64,000 nucleotides of DNA from Torymus aiolomorphi (Eukaryota; Arthropoda; Insecta; Hymenoptera; Torymidae). Positions 10,755 to 22,500 of the stretch are shown piece by piece. A program made the position numbers and the translations under genes. Under the pieces are notes generated by a model that made no database searches, had not been told where the DNA came from, and saw nothing but the letters and a program-made list of their open reading frames with translations. Each line of letters starts with the position of its first letter. The stretch's first letter is position 1. The DNA lies in the NCBI GenBank assembly GCA_036365515.1, contig CM070876.1, positions 107,039,310 to 107,103,309 on the forward strand. Reading direction: 5' to 3'.

Positions 10755-10897
10755 TATAAAAGGCCCATCGGAGAAAGTTTTAAAGTAAGGTAAATATACC
10801 CACTTTTATATGTAAAAAGTATGAAATAATTAGTTTACATTTATGTATTAAGATGTGACTTCTTATTTCAGAGAAAAAAGGTGTCTAGCCCCCTTAA
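10753..10897. repeat. 145-bp direct repeat, right copy
   Basis: Second copy of the repeat at 9974-10118. It abuts the foldback directly, which suggests the foldback and the flanking repeat moved or were duplicated together. Confidence 0.85.
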
Positions 10898-11111
10898 GAA
10901 CTGAATTTTGAATCTTTATTTAAACGAACCTTTATAATTACTTATAATGAATTCCATAATAAACATATTTAATAAATTGTCAAAATCATTGTTGAAAAAT
11001 TAAGACTAATTTTTTTCACGATTTTTAAAGACACCGATTTTGTAGAAATAGAAGTTTAATCGAGGTGCGCAGAGCTACCACTACAAAATTTGAAGACAAA
11101 ATAACGCGTCT

Positions 11112-11280
11112 GAGATAGCACGTTCTGTGAGCCTCGGCCGACATAGCACGTTCTGTGAGCTTCGGCCGAGATAGCATCTTATGTTAACCACGGCCGAGAC
11201 AGCACGATCTGTGAGCCTAGACGGACCTAGCATCTTCTGTTAGCCTCGGCCGAGATAGCATCTTCTGTTAGCCTCAGCTG
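11112..11280. repeat. 28-bp minisatellite, six copies
   Basis: Tandem copies of a ~28-base unit like GAGATAGCACGTTCTGTGAG followed by CCTCGGCC, with two sub-types (CACGTTCTGTGAG and CATCTTCTGTTAG). Adjacent units touch without spacers, so it is a minisatellite. It is unusually GC-rich for the neighbourhood. Confidence 0.85.
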
Positions 11281-11351
11281 TCGATATGTTTTTCCTCCCT
11301 CTTAATGTACAATAAACAATTATTTTATATGCTCATATTATTTTCGATTAA

Positions 11352-11504
11352 GAAATCGATGGATATGCTTTCATGAACATGAAAGATGCCGATTTCAATA
11401 AAATGGGCATTACAAAATTAGGCATGATTGTAAAACTGCGTACTGCGGTGGATCAAATAAAAAGCATGTTTATACAATTACCAGTAAATATTTTCGACTT
11501 TTAA
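11352..11504 (+). pseudogene. SAM-domain exon fragment
   Basis: A 50-codon open segment ends at TAA 11502-11504. It encodes the second half of a sterile alpha motif: EIDGYAFMNM, then DADFNKMGI, TKLGMIVKLR and TAVDQIK, matching the usual I-D-G...L...D...LGI.KLG....I..AI pattern. The frame is closed upstream by a stop at 11349-11351. An AG at 11351-11352 could be a 3' splice site, so this is best read as a last exon or a fragment of one. No partner exon was found upstream. A ~2-kb foldback begins exactly at the stop codon, so the original gene may have been truncated by it. SAM domains mediate protein-protein or RNA contacts; the parent gene is unknown. Confidence 0.6.
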
Positions 11505-13497
11505 TCCCATTAAAATATTATACTTTTTAGTTAAGGGAACAGTAGGTACACAGAAATTTCGAACATTTTTGTTTTTTACTTTTTTGTTTCAATTTTTTCT
11601 GTATTTCTTACACGATTATAATAGATTCCTTTACAATTTCTATTAACTCTGAATGATAATGAAAAGAGGTCTATATATACGATTTTTAGAGAAAAAAATG
11701 GTCATTTTTAAAAAAATCACTTTCGCAACGATTCTAGAGCTTCACGATATTACAATATAATATCGATGCGATATCTAGCTAAATCATTCGAGACAATACC
11801 GATATTTTTATTACGAGATTTTCGATATTATTGACCTCGATTAAATAGCTGAGGGAGACGAGTTCCATGTAGAAGAGGAAGGTACGCAGATGTGCGACAC
11901 TGAGCAAGACGGTTATTTAAAAAAGGCTTAAACTCAAATGGCCAGGGGACGCTAGCTCCACATAAATAAGGGAGTTAGCCGGAGGATACGAGGTCAACGA
12001 ATATAAGGGAGTTGCGTGGATGTACGACACTAAGCAAGACAATTATTTGAATAACTTTTAATCCCAAGCAACCGGGGGACATGAGATCCATACATACACG
12101 GAAAAAATTTTCTTGGAATGAATACGCCAACGCCGGTAGTAACTCTAGGAAAACGCGTCTAGAGAATACACGTCACTTTGGAACAGTGACCGCCGGCCTT
12201 TGGCACACTGAGTATGCCAATGCTGACGTCATAGCGCAGAAGTCGCAGTTTGTTGTTTATGCCACTCTAACCTAAAAATATCAACCTTTACGTGATTTTT
12301 AAGTTCCCGTAGTGTACAATACTGTATGAAACTCGTGTGTAAGGCAATCATTTACCGCGTGAGATGTTTTTCACATGAGCGAAGCGAGTAATAGTAAATA
12401 ATTACCTCGCACATCAATTCATAATGTAATATTTACGCATTTACCGCTCCCGTTCGATTGGCATACTCAGTGTGCCAAGCTCGCAGAGCCAGTACAGAAA
12501 TCTATGGCGCCACTGCTCCAGCAGCTGTGGTTGTCTGAGTCCCGGAAATTTTTTCCGTGTAGAGTTACGTAGAAGTGCGACATTAAGCAAGATGGTTATT
12601 TAAAAAAAGGCTTAAACCCAAATAGTCAGGGGAGACGAGGTCCACGCGTATACGGGAGTTACGTAGACGTGCGACACTAAGCAACAAGACAATTATTTAA
12701 ATAATTTTTAAACCAAGTAGCCGGGGGACGTGAGGTCCACATAAATAAGGGAGTTACGTAGATATGCGACAGTAAGCAAGATGATTATTTAAAAAATTGT
12801 TAAACTCTTTGACTCTCTTATATGTGCTAACCACGCATCCCCCGGCTATTTGGGTTTAAAAATTATTTAAAGAATTGTCTTGCTTATTGCCACAAGTCTA
12901 CGTAACTCCCTTATATGCGTCGGCCTCGCGTCCCCCGGCTCCTTGGATTTAAAAATGATTTAAATAATCGTCTTGCTTAGTGTCGCGCATCTACGTAACT
13001 CCCTTATATGCGTGGACCTCGCATCCCTCGGCTATTTGAGTTTAAAAATTATTTAAAGAATAGTCTTGCCTATTGTCGCAAGTCTACGTAACTCCCTTAT
13101 TTGCGTGGACCTGACGTCTCCTGTCTATTTGGGTTTAAACGTTATTTAAATAAAAGAGTCTTGTTATTTACGAAAGAATTGTAAAAAGTAATGTTTTTAT
13201 CGATAATATCGATTCGAGATTATATTTTTCTCAACGATATCAATACGATATTAAGACGCTCGATATTTTTCGAGATCGATATCGATATTTGCTCATATCG
13301 TATCGTCTCGATATCGTGAAGTTCTATAATAAATGATTCGTATTTAATTGCACTGTAATTCAGGTAAAATAGTCCAAGTCCAAGAAGAACACATGATCAT
13401 TTACAGTTAATAAGTGCAGGTTTAATGGCATTTAAAAAAAAAAAATGTTTTATGTCTTCTTTTCCGAAATTTCAGTCTACTCTCCCCTTAATGGGAT
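11504..13497. repeat. Composite ~2-kb foldback with internal subrepeats
   Basis: The ends are inverted (ATCCCATTAA at 11504 and TTAATGGGAT at 13488-13497). Farther in, an arm containing GAGCTTCACGATAT at about 11749 faces ATATCGTGAAGTTC at about 13312. Inside are copies of a ~95-bp subrepeat (TGCGACACTAAGCAAGAC...) in plus orientation at about 11890, 12020, 12575, 12668 and 12762. Inverted copies run from about 12830 to 13150. An unrelated insert (12097-12559) interrupts the left arm. There is no coding capacity. Confidence 0.7.
12097..12559. mobile_element. 463-bp MITE with TA target duplication
   Basis: Termini are CACGGAAAAAATTT (12097-12110) and AAATTTTTTCCGTG (12546-12559), perfect 14-base inverted repeats flanked by TA on both sides. 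Subterminal inverted words TTGGCACACTGAGTATGCCAA (left) and its complement (right) add structure. TA duplication points to a Tc1/mariner-type non-autonomous element. It sits inside the 95-bp-subrepeat foldback. The short ORF across it is incidental. Confidence 0.8.
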
Positions 13498-13679
13498 ATA
13501 GAAGCAAACTTTACCGATACTGACCTTACCTTGAGCCTCATTCAATGTTTTTCACATGAAATTTACTTTGTAATACAGAAAACAAAGTTTTCTAGATTAA
13601 TCGACGCCGTCACCTCGCGATACATTTGTTTTTGTTGGTCTTGATTGATAATGCAAAATATTTGTTGATGGTACGTCGC
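13498..13679. other. Unassigned spacer with a coding-like patch
   Basis: The minus strand between 13563 and about 13670 stays open and reads as polar, protein-like sequence (INQDQQKQMYREV). No family was recognised and the foldback to the right interrupts it. It may be remnant exon sequence. Confidence 0.3.
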
Positions 13680-14440
13680 ACAGTGTTCTATTTTGAAAAA
13701 AAATGGACAAAATGAAATATCTCGCGAACGGATATCGATAGCCGGATGAATCCAACTGCATTTTAAAGTTGAAGTAATGTACAATAAAGGAAAAGTAGTT
13801 CAGTACTGATCATTTGACCCTGTGACCTTGGAAATGAAAAATGAAAGTCGAATAAATAACGTATTTTCGGCTTTTTCATTGTAGACTTTCTAGCTATCAA
13901 TTTTTTCGATCAAAAAAATATTTACTCCTGTAGTGTTTGATGCAAAGAATCCGAATTTGATGTCAGAATTGTCCTATCGAACACCAATTTGTTTTTAAAT
14001 CTGAAAACTCCATAAAAAATACGAAAAATTCACCCTGAAAAAATGGAGCATTATTGAGTAATTTCGACTTCAAATTCGGATTCAGCGAATCAAAATACAT
14101 GGGTACATAAATACAAGTACACAAATTTGTAGGTGCATATATGAATTATTAAAATCTAAGGGTTATTAAAAAACCTTGCATCAAACACTACAGGAGTACA
14201 TATTTTTTTGATCGAAAAAATTGATAGCCACAAAGTCTAAATGAAAAAGCCGAAAATTCGTTATTTATTCGACTTTCATTTTTCATTTCTAAGGTCACAG
14301 GGTCAAATGATCAGTACTGGGCTATTTTTCCTTTATTGTACATTACTTCAACTTTAAAATGCAGTTGGATTCATCCGGCTATCGATATCCGTTCGCGAGA
14401 TATTTCATTTTGTCCATTTTTTTTCAAAATAGAACACTGT
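13680..14440. repeat. 761-bp foldback element with ~275-bp arms
   Basis: The left arm starts ACAGTGTTCTATTTTGAAA and the right arm ends with its complement at 14440. The arms run about 275 bases around a ~220-base centre. GTAC occurs on both flanks (13671 area and 14441-14444) and may be the target duplication, although five extra bases on the left leave this open. No ORF in it is credible. Confidence 0.85.
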
Positions 14441-15740
14441 GTACCGGTGAGGAGCTGGCGACGATTGATAAGATACACATGATTTCACGTTATCAACTAC
14501 TGCACTTAATGACCATCTCAGAGTACATGTTCGTGCCTTCAACAGCACCTGGAGACGTGGTTTGAGCACGTCCGCGTTTGCGTGTTCATCATGCCAAGTC
14601 TGAGCTCTTCGTCATCGTGCACACGCACGCGAACACGATACTGACAATGAAGAACTGCGTATCGACATCGCCCACATATTTGCCAGTACGCTGCTTCAAC
14701 AAATGCAAGCGCTCGATGACGACGGAGAAGATCATCACTGCGTTGTACGTATAAAGTAGTGGAAAGTACTTCTCAAATGAGGGAACATTACTTACTCCTT
14801 GAAACATAGGTGTTTATCAGCCTCTCCATCGAAGGCTTCATCATCTTCAACGCTGAAGAGTTCTCGGGCATAAACGGGCTGATGGGAATGTCCGTGTATA
14901 CAGCATGAAAATAATGAACGAGATGTTCATATGTGATAGCCAGCCAAATTTAAGAGTTGAAGAAGCTCGGAGCACACATAACACGAGGACAAGTTCGTCT
15001 CTCTGACGATCAACTTTGGCAGGTTTAAAGTTATGAAAGAACAATTCAAGAAACTCCAAATACGTCGATAATGTCAATATATTGCAGCGCATCATTATCA
15101 TCGGGGTCATTCTCAGCTTTCGTCAGTTCGCGCAGTCGATGCTGATGAACATACTCGAGTAGATAATACTCTTTCTCTTATATATATGTATATTGCCATT
15201 GTCTACAATGCTTACATCCCTCAGGTTATTAACTTTCGCAGCGATGCCTGCTGCACCCCCTTTAGTTTCCGCAGAATTTTTCCGGAAATTTTGTTTGAAC
15301 TCTCGAAGTCGGAACTCTAAATCGGGTCGCACAAACCCCTATATATCACTATACTCATGATCCATGAACATGACATTGTCTGAGAAATGTTTCAGACAAA
15401 GTTTTTGTTTGTTTTAACAAAATTTTTCCATACGCGGAATCCGTAAACATTTAATGTTTGAATACTTCCAGTCGTCCCTGTAGGTATTAATTTTCAAATA
15501 TTTTTTATTTTCACTCCATTACATTAACAAAAATCTAAAGGCAAATGAGTGTTTTATCAAGTTGTTTATTTAGTACGTAGTTTTTATTTTTTTAAATAGT
15601 AGATATTCTTACAAGGGGGGGAAAATGGAACTTCCGCACGTACGTGACACGACGGTCTCGGCTTCGACTCGGCCGTCATATTACGTCATAGACTTATAGA
15701 GATAGACTGCGCATCCCGTGTAAAGCGCTGAAGCCGGGAC

Positions 15741-15743
<3 letters not shown>
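14441..15743. other. Non-coding or decayed region, no recognised gene
   Basis: Several 60-90 codon open stretches exist on both strands (for example minus 14589-14807 and minus 14847-15110). None shows a family motif or a consistent exon structure that I can defend. Composition is less AT-rich than the flanks, so decayed coding DNA is possible. Confidence 0.4.

Positions 15744-15785
<42 letters not shown>
15744..15785. repeat. (GA)n microsatellite
   Basis: About 21 uninterrupted GA dinucleotides. The reverse-strand ORF through it is low-complexity only. Confidence 0.95.
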
Positions 15786-15787
<2 letters not shown>

Positions 15788-16117
15788 CAATAGCTGTGGT
15801 CATGCTCTCTCTTCCTAATGGGCGCTTGATGGGGGGAGAGTATTCCCCTCAACGCCCTCTCCTCCTCTGCCGTTACCGTTTCCCTTCTACCTCCACCACT
15901 GTAGGTGTGCGGGAGAGATAGCATGACCACGCACCACCATTGTTGGCTTCACGGCGTCCATAAGAGCGCGCAGTCTATCACAGAGCGAAAGTACGTTCAC
16001 TATTTAGTCGGAAAAAGATGAAATCAGCGTTGCTATAACCTTCCAGCTGACAGTTGCGTTGCGCGACCATGTTGTTACTTTCGCCGTAAGACCGGCTGGT
16101 AGCATCGCTGCACTTTT
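15786..16117. other. Spacer before the Copia nest, no feature seen
   Basis: Mixed-composition DNA with no convincing ORF. It continues on the far side of the Copia nest at 27093, so 15786-16122 plus 27098 onward is the pre-insertion locus. Confidence 0.5.
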
Positions 16118-16122
16118 GTGGC

Positions 16123-16342
16123 TGTTGAAATATATGTAAATGCTACGCTCCTGAACATAGCTACATGCATGAGAGTGTGTGTGTGAGAGTACCGAGAGCG
16201 CCGACAGCGCATGCAAAGCCAGTCGTCACGAGAAAGCCACGTGAGTCAGACGCGTGCTTACCAATGTAACATAATCCTAGTAGCTAATAAACATACTGTT
16301 AATATTAACTCAACTTATTCTTATCCCCAAAATTATCCAACA
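16123..16342 (+). repeat. Outer Copia 5' LTR
   Basis: 220 bases from TGTTGAAATATATG to TTATCCAACA, the same length as the 3' LTR. The first base follows the GTGGC duplication. Confidence 0.93.
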
Positions 16343-16351
16343 TGGTAGCAG
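16343..16351 (+). other. Primer binding site, initiator-Met tRNA type
   Basis: TGGTAGCAG directly after the LTR complements the CTGCTA-CCA end of insect initiator-Met tRNA. The inner Copia carries the same site with a longer match. Confidence 0.8.
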
Positions 16352-17166
16352 GTGCCTGGTTGAGAATTATTATTATTTTCTATATGGACTTTCGAGTCCT
16401 ATAGAGATAATGGGGGGAATGAAATAAAACACAGTGGGGTTAGAAGAGCCACGTGAAAATTAACGGTAGTTAATAAAAATGAAACACAAGTATTAAAATT
16501 CAATAATCGAATAAAAGTGAATTAAAGAAAAATCAACAGTTATGTAACAAGAAGAATAACTAAAGCAAAAACGTGGTCAGAAAGACACAAAGTTTAAAGT
16601 GAAAAAAAATCAGTTTGGAAAACGAGAAAGTGAAAAATATATGCACAAACAGAAAATAAAAATTGTTAGCTACCGAACTACAAAACGATTTTTGAAAAAT
16701 AATTATAAAAAAGGTCCGATGTCGAGGGATTAAAGAAAAAGTGTAAAAGGGTCACAAAAACGTGGTCAGCATGACACGAAATTTGAAGTGCAAAAGAATC
16801 AGTAAAGAACAATTAAAATGAAAAAATATTCACATAATAACAAAGTAAAAGTAATAAACTACTGAAATATAAAAAGATATTTTCAAAAATAATGATAAAA
16901 AAGTGCGATGTCAGCGGATTAAAGTTGGCGAGTGAAACACGCCGCAGAGCTCAAGCATAGAGCACGTGCGCACCACGAGGTTTATACAGTAAGCGTAGAG
17001 GTTAAACACGATTATATGAATGACGAAAGTGAGTTAGCGAATAAACACGTTGTTTTTCGATAAAGATTTAAGAAAAAAGTGTAGAAAATTATTTCTGAAA
17101 GAACTCAAAAAGATTATTATTTTAAAAAGTGAAATCGATAAAATAATAAAAATTAAAGAAATCGAA

Positions 17167-18962
17167 ATGGCAAAGCAAGCCAAAATTGAAGATATTGTTA
17201 TACCAATTTTCGACGGAGAAAATTATTCAAGTTGGAAAATTAGATTAATGATGCTATTGAAGTACAAGGAGTGCAAAGAGCCTGCAGTAAGGTTAAAATT
17301 GAAAGCAGAAACCGAACCAGAATAGAAAAAGAAAGACTTAAATGCAAGAACGATTTTAATAAGCACAATATCCGACAAACAGCTAGAATACGTGAAAGCT
17401 GCACAAATGCTCGTGACATGATAAATAAATTTGAAAAGATATATATGAATAAATCTACGGCTTTACAAATTGTGTGCAGAGGAAAAATTGATGAAATTAA
17501 GCTAAAGGACTATGACACAGTAGAAGAATTTTTCATATATTTTGAAAAAGCAGTGAATGAATTCAAATCAGCTGGAGGAAATATAGATGAGTCCGAAAAG
17601 ATGAAATATTTGTTAAAAACATTACCACCTAATTACAGTTATATCGGGGACTTTATTGATATGATACCCGAAGATCACAGAACAGTAGATTACGTAAAAT
17701 CTAAAATCAAGGAGAAAAATATGAACAGAAATTAAAATGAAAAGAAAAGTGTTAGCACTTTCAATGCCACAACTAATAAGGAATGTTTTGTTTGTGGAAA
17801 ACCCGGACATTTCAAAAAGGACTGTTGGCACGCAGGGCCCAACTATCAACAAGAACATCGAATCCAAGAAAGAAACCAACAGAGCGAGGCGTCAACCGAG
17901 AAGGATGTTACAGAGGTCGTGGCCGGGGAAAAGGTCATCACCAGAATCAATCAAGAGGAAGAGGTCATCATGACGACAATTCCAGAGGAGCTCAAACATG
18001 GGCCACACTAGTGTTTAGTTCCCAAGTGAACAAGTGTAGTGAAACAAGTGAAAATCCAAATGAAATGAAGTGGTTATTAGATAGTGGTTGTTTGAACCAT
18101 ATTGTAAACGATTGTAAATTCTTCGAAAAATATGTAAACTTAGAAAATCATGTAGATGTAGAATTACCTGATGGTAAAATGTTGAAAGCCACCAAAATTG
18201 GCAATGTAAAAACCTATTTTAAAACATATAGTAACGAAAATGAAATTGATATAAAAAATGTATACTATGTAAAAGATATAGGAAAAAACATATTAAGCTT
18301 TTCTAGAATAACAAAAAATAACTGTATTATTGTAGCGAAAAATAATAACGCAAAAATATTTGGTCAAAATAAAAAATTATTAGCTGTTGCATATCAAGAT
18401 GACAACCTATATAAAATGAAAAGTTATGTAAAAAAGAATCAAAGTAAAATTTATACTAATGTCACAAAATTAACTGAAAAAGAGAAATGGCATAGGGCAT
18501 TAGGCCATGTAAATTTACAATATTTAAATATACTAATAAAAAATAAATTATTAGATGGTTTGCCAGAAAAAATAGAAAGCACACATATGAAATGTGCAAA
18601 TTGCATAGAAAGTAAAGTGCTAAATGAACCGTTTGAAAACGATAGAACTAGAGCAACTGAAACTCTAGAATTGATCCATACTGATTTGAACGGACCACAT
18701 AACACCCTGGGTTACAGTTATGGTGGTAAAAAATATTTTTTAACGTTTATCGATGATTACAGTAAATGTGCCAGAATTTATTGCATTAAAAATAAATCAG
18801 AAACTGCGAGTTGTTTCATCGACTATATTAACTTAGTTGAAAATCAGTTTAATAAAAGAGTCAAAAAGTTAAGATGCGATAATGGAAAAGAATATTTGAA
18901 CAAAGAAATTTATAATTTTATAAGACAAAAAGGCATACAATTATTACCATGTCCACCATATG
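17167..18962 (+). pseudogene. Outer Copia gag-pol, 5' part (gag, protease, integrase), broken
   Basis: Starts MAKQAKIEDI with the Copia gag motif IPIFDGENYSSWK near the N-terminus. A stop at 17323-17325 follows, and gag continues in another frame to YSYIGDFIDMI and a stop at 17733-17735. The zinc knuckle CFVCGKPGHFKKDC (17787 area) lies beyond that stop, and another frame change precedes the RGRGRG-rich linker. Protease WLLDSGCLNH (about 18072), the GAG-pre-integrase HxxxGHxN...CxxC region, and integrase core (HTDLNGPH, DDYSK, RCDNGKEYLN) are in frame to about 18962. There the mariner insertion cuts integrase after CPPYV. At least two stops or frameshifts plus the insertion make it non-functional. 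Confidence 0.9.
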
Positions 18963-19063
18963 TACGAGGGGTGTTCAAAAAGTAAGTTTCCCTGCTCCGG
19001 GAAAAAAGCAAAACACAATTTTTAGGTTAAAGTAACATATGTATTTATTGTTTGACTTATAAA

Positions 19064-19187
19064 CTATTTTTCTATATAGTCCCCTTGGACTTGAATACAT
19101 TTTTTATATCTGTTCTCAAGCTTTAACAAACCTTGTTTATAAAAATCCGTGCCCTGTTTTTTAAAGAATAATTTAACGATATCTTTC
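19064..19187 (-). pseudogene. Mariner transposase, C-terminal fragment
   Basis: The minus strand encodes the usual mariner tail: KQGTDFYKQG, then LENRYKKCI and VQGDYIEK before a TAG stop at 19064-19066. It is the direct continuation of the fragment at 24091-24449; the two were separated by the inner Copia at the CTTTC duplication. Confidence 0.85.
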
Positions 19188-19509
19188 TGTTGAGGTGTGG
19201 TAATATTAATAAGGAGAGACACTTTTATATATATATAAAGAATGACTGGTTTATTCAGTTTCAGTATAAAAGTAATCCGAGCGCTTCATAGCGACTCGCG
19301 CAAGGTGCTTTCCGCTGAGCGTGCGGCAGTAGAGAGAGTGTGAGCAGCGTATCGTTCGCTGCTCCTCGACTTAGATGCTTGCTCACGCACACACTAGGAA
19401 GGGGAGAGGTACATGTTTACATTGCGCGCTCTCGATACAGTCGCGCGTTCACACATACCTATTGTATATATATTCATGCGTACAATATAGATGTATACTA
19501 TTTTCAACA
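19188..19509 (-). repeat. Inner Copia 3' LTR
   Basis: 322 bases, reading TGTTGAAAATAG to CACCTCAACA on the minus strand. It carries a (TA)n box and an AATAAA near its end, suitable for promoter and polyadenylation roles (inference). Confidence 0.93.
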
Positions 19510-19546
19510 CGCCTCCTTACATATATATTGTACACCTTTTAATTTA

Positions 19547-22500
19547 TTACATTATGTTCAATAATTTTCTGAACTTTTCAAACTTATCTTTACATAACGC
19601 TTTTGTAAAGATATCCGCAACATTATCATTCGAGTCGATTTTCATTATTACAATTTCTTTTTCTTTCACGCTTTCATGAACATAGTGATAATGTATTTCT
19701 ATGTGCTTCGAGTTCTTAGTAAAGTTTCCATAATTCGCTATATTTATCGCGCCTGTGTTATCCTCAAATATCTTTACAGGATCAATCAATTTCACATTAA
19801 AGTTTTTCATTAACTCTATTATAAACTTTACTTCACTAACTGCCTCAGATAAGGCTACATATTCTGCATAAGTTGAAGCCTTTGTTACCGTTCTTTGTTT
19901 TCGCGATTTCCAATCAATTACATTTCCAAATGCTTTAATAACATATCCAGATGTGGATTTTCTGTCAACATTATCACCAGCCCAATCTGCGTCTACATAA
20001 CAATCTATAGTTTCGCAATTTACATTTCTTTTATAGATCATCTTTAAATCTTTAGTTAAATACAAGTATTTCAATATTCGTAACGCATATTTCCAATGAG
20101 TCTCGTTATAACTATTTTGATATCTACTCAAATAATTAACACTATAACTTATATCGGGCCTTGTACTTGAGCTTATATATAATAATGCACCTATCAAATT
20201 TCTATATTTAATATCTGACTCGCTTATTTCAGCCTTTTCAATTTTTAAATTCGTCTCTATAGGAGTGCTATATAATTTACTATTCTGCAATTGATATTTA
20301 TTCGCTAATGACTCTATATACTTAGTCTGACTTAATTTCATATCACAATTTCGATAATCATACTCTACATTAATACCAAGGTATTCTTTAATTTCTCCTA
20401 GGTCTTTCATCTTAAATTTTCCTGATAAGACTCTTTTTAAATTCTTAATTTTCTTTTTACTCTTACTACAAATTAACAAGTCATCGACATATATTAATAA
20501 GTAAATTTGATCTATACCTTCACCTTGAGTATATAAACAATAATCTACGTTACTCCTTTTAAATTTTATCTTTGTCAAATATTCATCCAAACATTCATAC
20601 CATGCCCTTGGACTTTCTCGTAGTCCGTACAATGCTTTACGTAATTTACAAACCCTGTTTGTTCCATCGCTATAACCTTTCGGTTGACCGACATATATCT
20701 CCGAGCTTACTTCACCATTTAAAAATGCTGTGACTACATCCATCTGTTCTATAATTAGGCCATTCTGGCAACAAAAGGAAAACAAAAATTTTAAAGTTTG
20801 CATTTTAGCAACTGGAACGTATATGTCGTCAATAACATTTGTCTGTTGAAATCCTCTTACGACTAATCTCGCTTTATACGTATCATCAGATTTCTTACTA
20901 TAAACCCATTTTACATCTATTACCTTTTCATTTGGTATCCTTTCAACTAGTTCCCATGTTTTATTTTCATTTAAACTTTTTATTTCTTTATCCATAGCTT
21001 TTATCCAGCTCTCACTATCATTACTACACATCGCCTCCTCAAATGTATATGGAGTATCTACCCTGCAGTAATTTACATAAATATTATTCGAAATATTTTC
21101 TGGATATCTTATTGGGCTTTTTCTATCACGTGTAGATTTACGTGGGACTTTTAATAGTTCTATATTTTCCTTATTTGTTACTTTTTGTTCCTGTTCATTA
21201 TTCTCAACCGCGCTTTCAAAAACATTATCATCGCTTAAATCGTCATCCCCATCATTTTGATCTCCTCTAAGTGACTCGAGAGTCGAAGTAGAAGGAGATT
21301 GATATTTTGACTCTACCTCATCAAGCCCTATACATTTTACGTTTTGCTCAACAATATCTACGTGTCTTGCAACTATGATTTTATTATTTAATAGGACTCT
21401 ATAGCCTACCTCACTATATCCTAATAAAATTCCCATATCTGCCTTTCTATCCCATTTAGAAATTCTCTTTTGTTCCGGTTTCCTTACAAAAACCCTACTC
21501 CCGTAAAGACGTAAATGTCTGACATCCGGCCGTCTATTAAAAAATATTTCGTACGGAGTTTTCCTCTCTATCGTGTTAGTCAACGTTCGATTTTTCAAAT
21601 ATGTTGCCGCACATATTATTTCAGGCCAATATCTTTTGTGTACTTGTGCTTCTGTTAGTAAACATCGCGCCATACCCATTATCGTTCTATTAAACCGTTC
21701 CGCAGTTCCGTTTAACTCGTGTACATATGCCGGGCAATTGTTCAAAATTATACCTTTTTCTTTGGCGAATTTATAAATGCAACTATTCAAATATTCTTTC
21801 CCGTTATCACATCTTAATATTTTTACTCGTTTTCCCGTTAAATTTTCACTTTCGTTAACAAATTGGACTAGACAGTTAATTACTTCATCTTTAGATTTTA
21901 TGCAATAAACTTTGGCAATTTTGCTATAATCGTCTATAAACGAAACAAAGTATTTTTCTCCTTTGAATCCGGTCGTTTTGAAAGGGCCGCATACATCGGT
22001 ATGGACAATTTCTAAAATTTTACTTGCCCTTATTCTATTATTTTTAAACGGTAGATTATTCATCTTATTCTCTATACACGTTTTACATTTCATAAATTCC
22101 GTTTCAAGTGTTTCTGGAATTCCCGATAGCAACTGCTGTTTACATATTGTACCTAAATACTTAAAATTTATGTGTCCTAGCATTCTATGCCATTTCTCCT
22201 TCAGAGTCATATTTCTATTGTTACATTCGACTGTGTTTACAAAATTTTCTCTATGTTTCAAGGTACTATTTATTCTATAAGTTTGATTTTCTTTGTACGC
22301 TACTGCTATCAATTTATTATTTGTATCTATTATCTTTGCTACATCTCCTTTCGATATAATCGTATTGTTATCTGTTAATTTTCCAAAACTTATTAAATTC
22401 ATATTCATTTTTTCGGCATAAAAAACATTACTCATATTCACTTCATTCTTTTTACCAAACGCGTTAAAATAGCTAACTACGTTTCCAATTTTCGTTGCTT

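Noticed and set aside
11112..11280. CRISPR-like array of ~28-bp repeats
   Set aside because: Units abut directly with no spacers, and the setting is eukaryotic; it is a minisatellite.
12081..12275. 64-codon ORF spanning the MITE end
   Set aside because: It crosses the TIR and internal palindrome; incidental.
17323..17783. Programmed frameshift or readthrough in the outer Copia gag
   Set aside because: The element has many unrelated stops and diverged LTRs; decay is the simpler reading.
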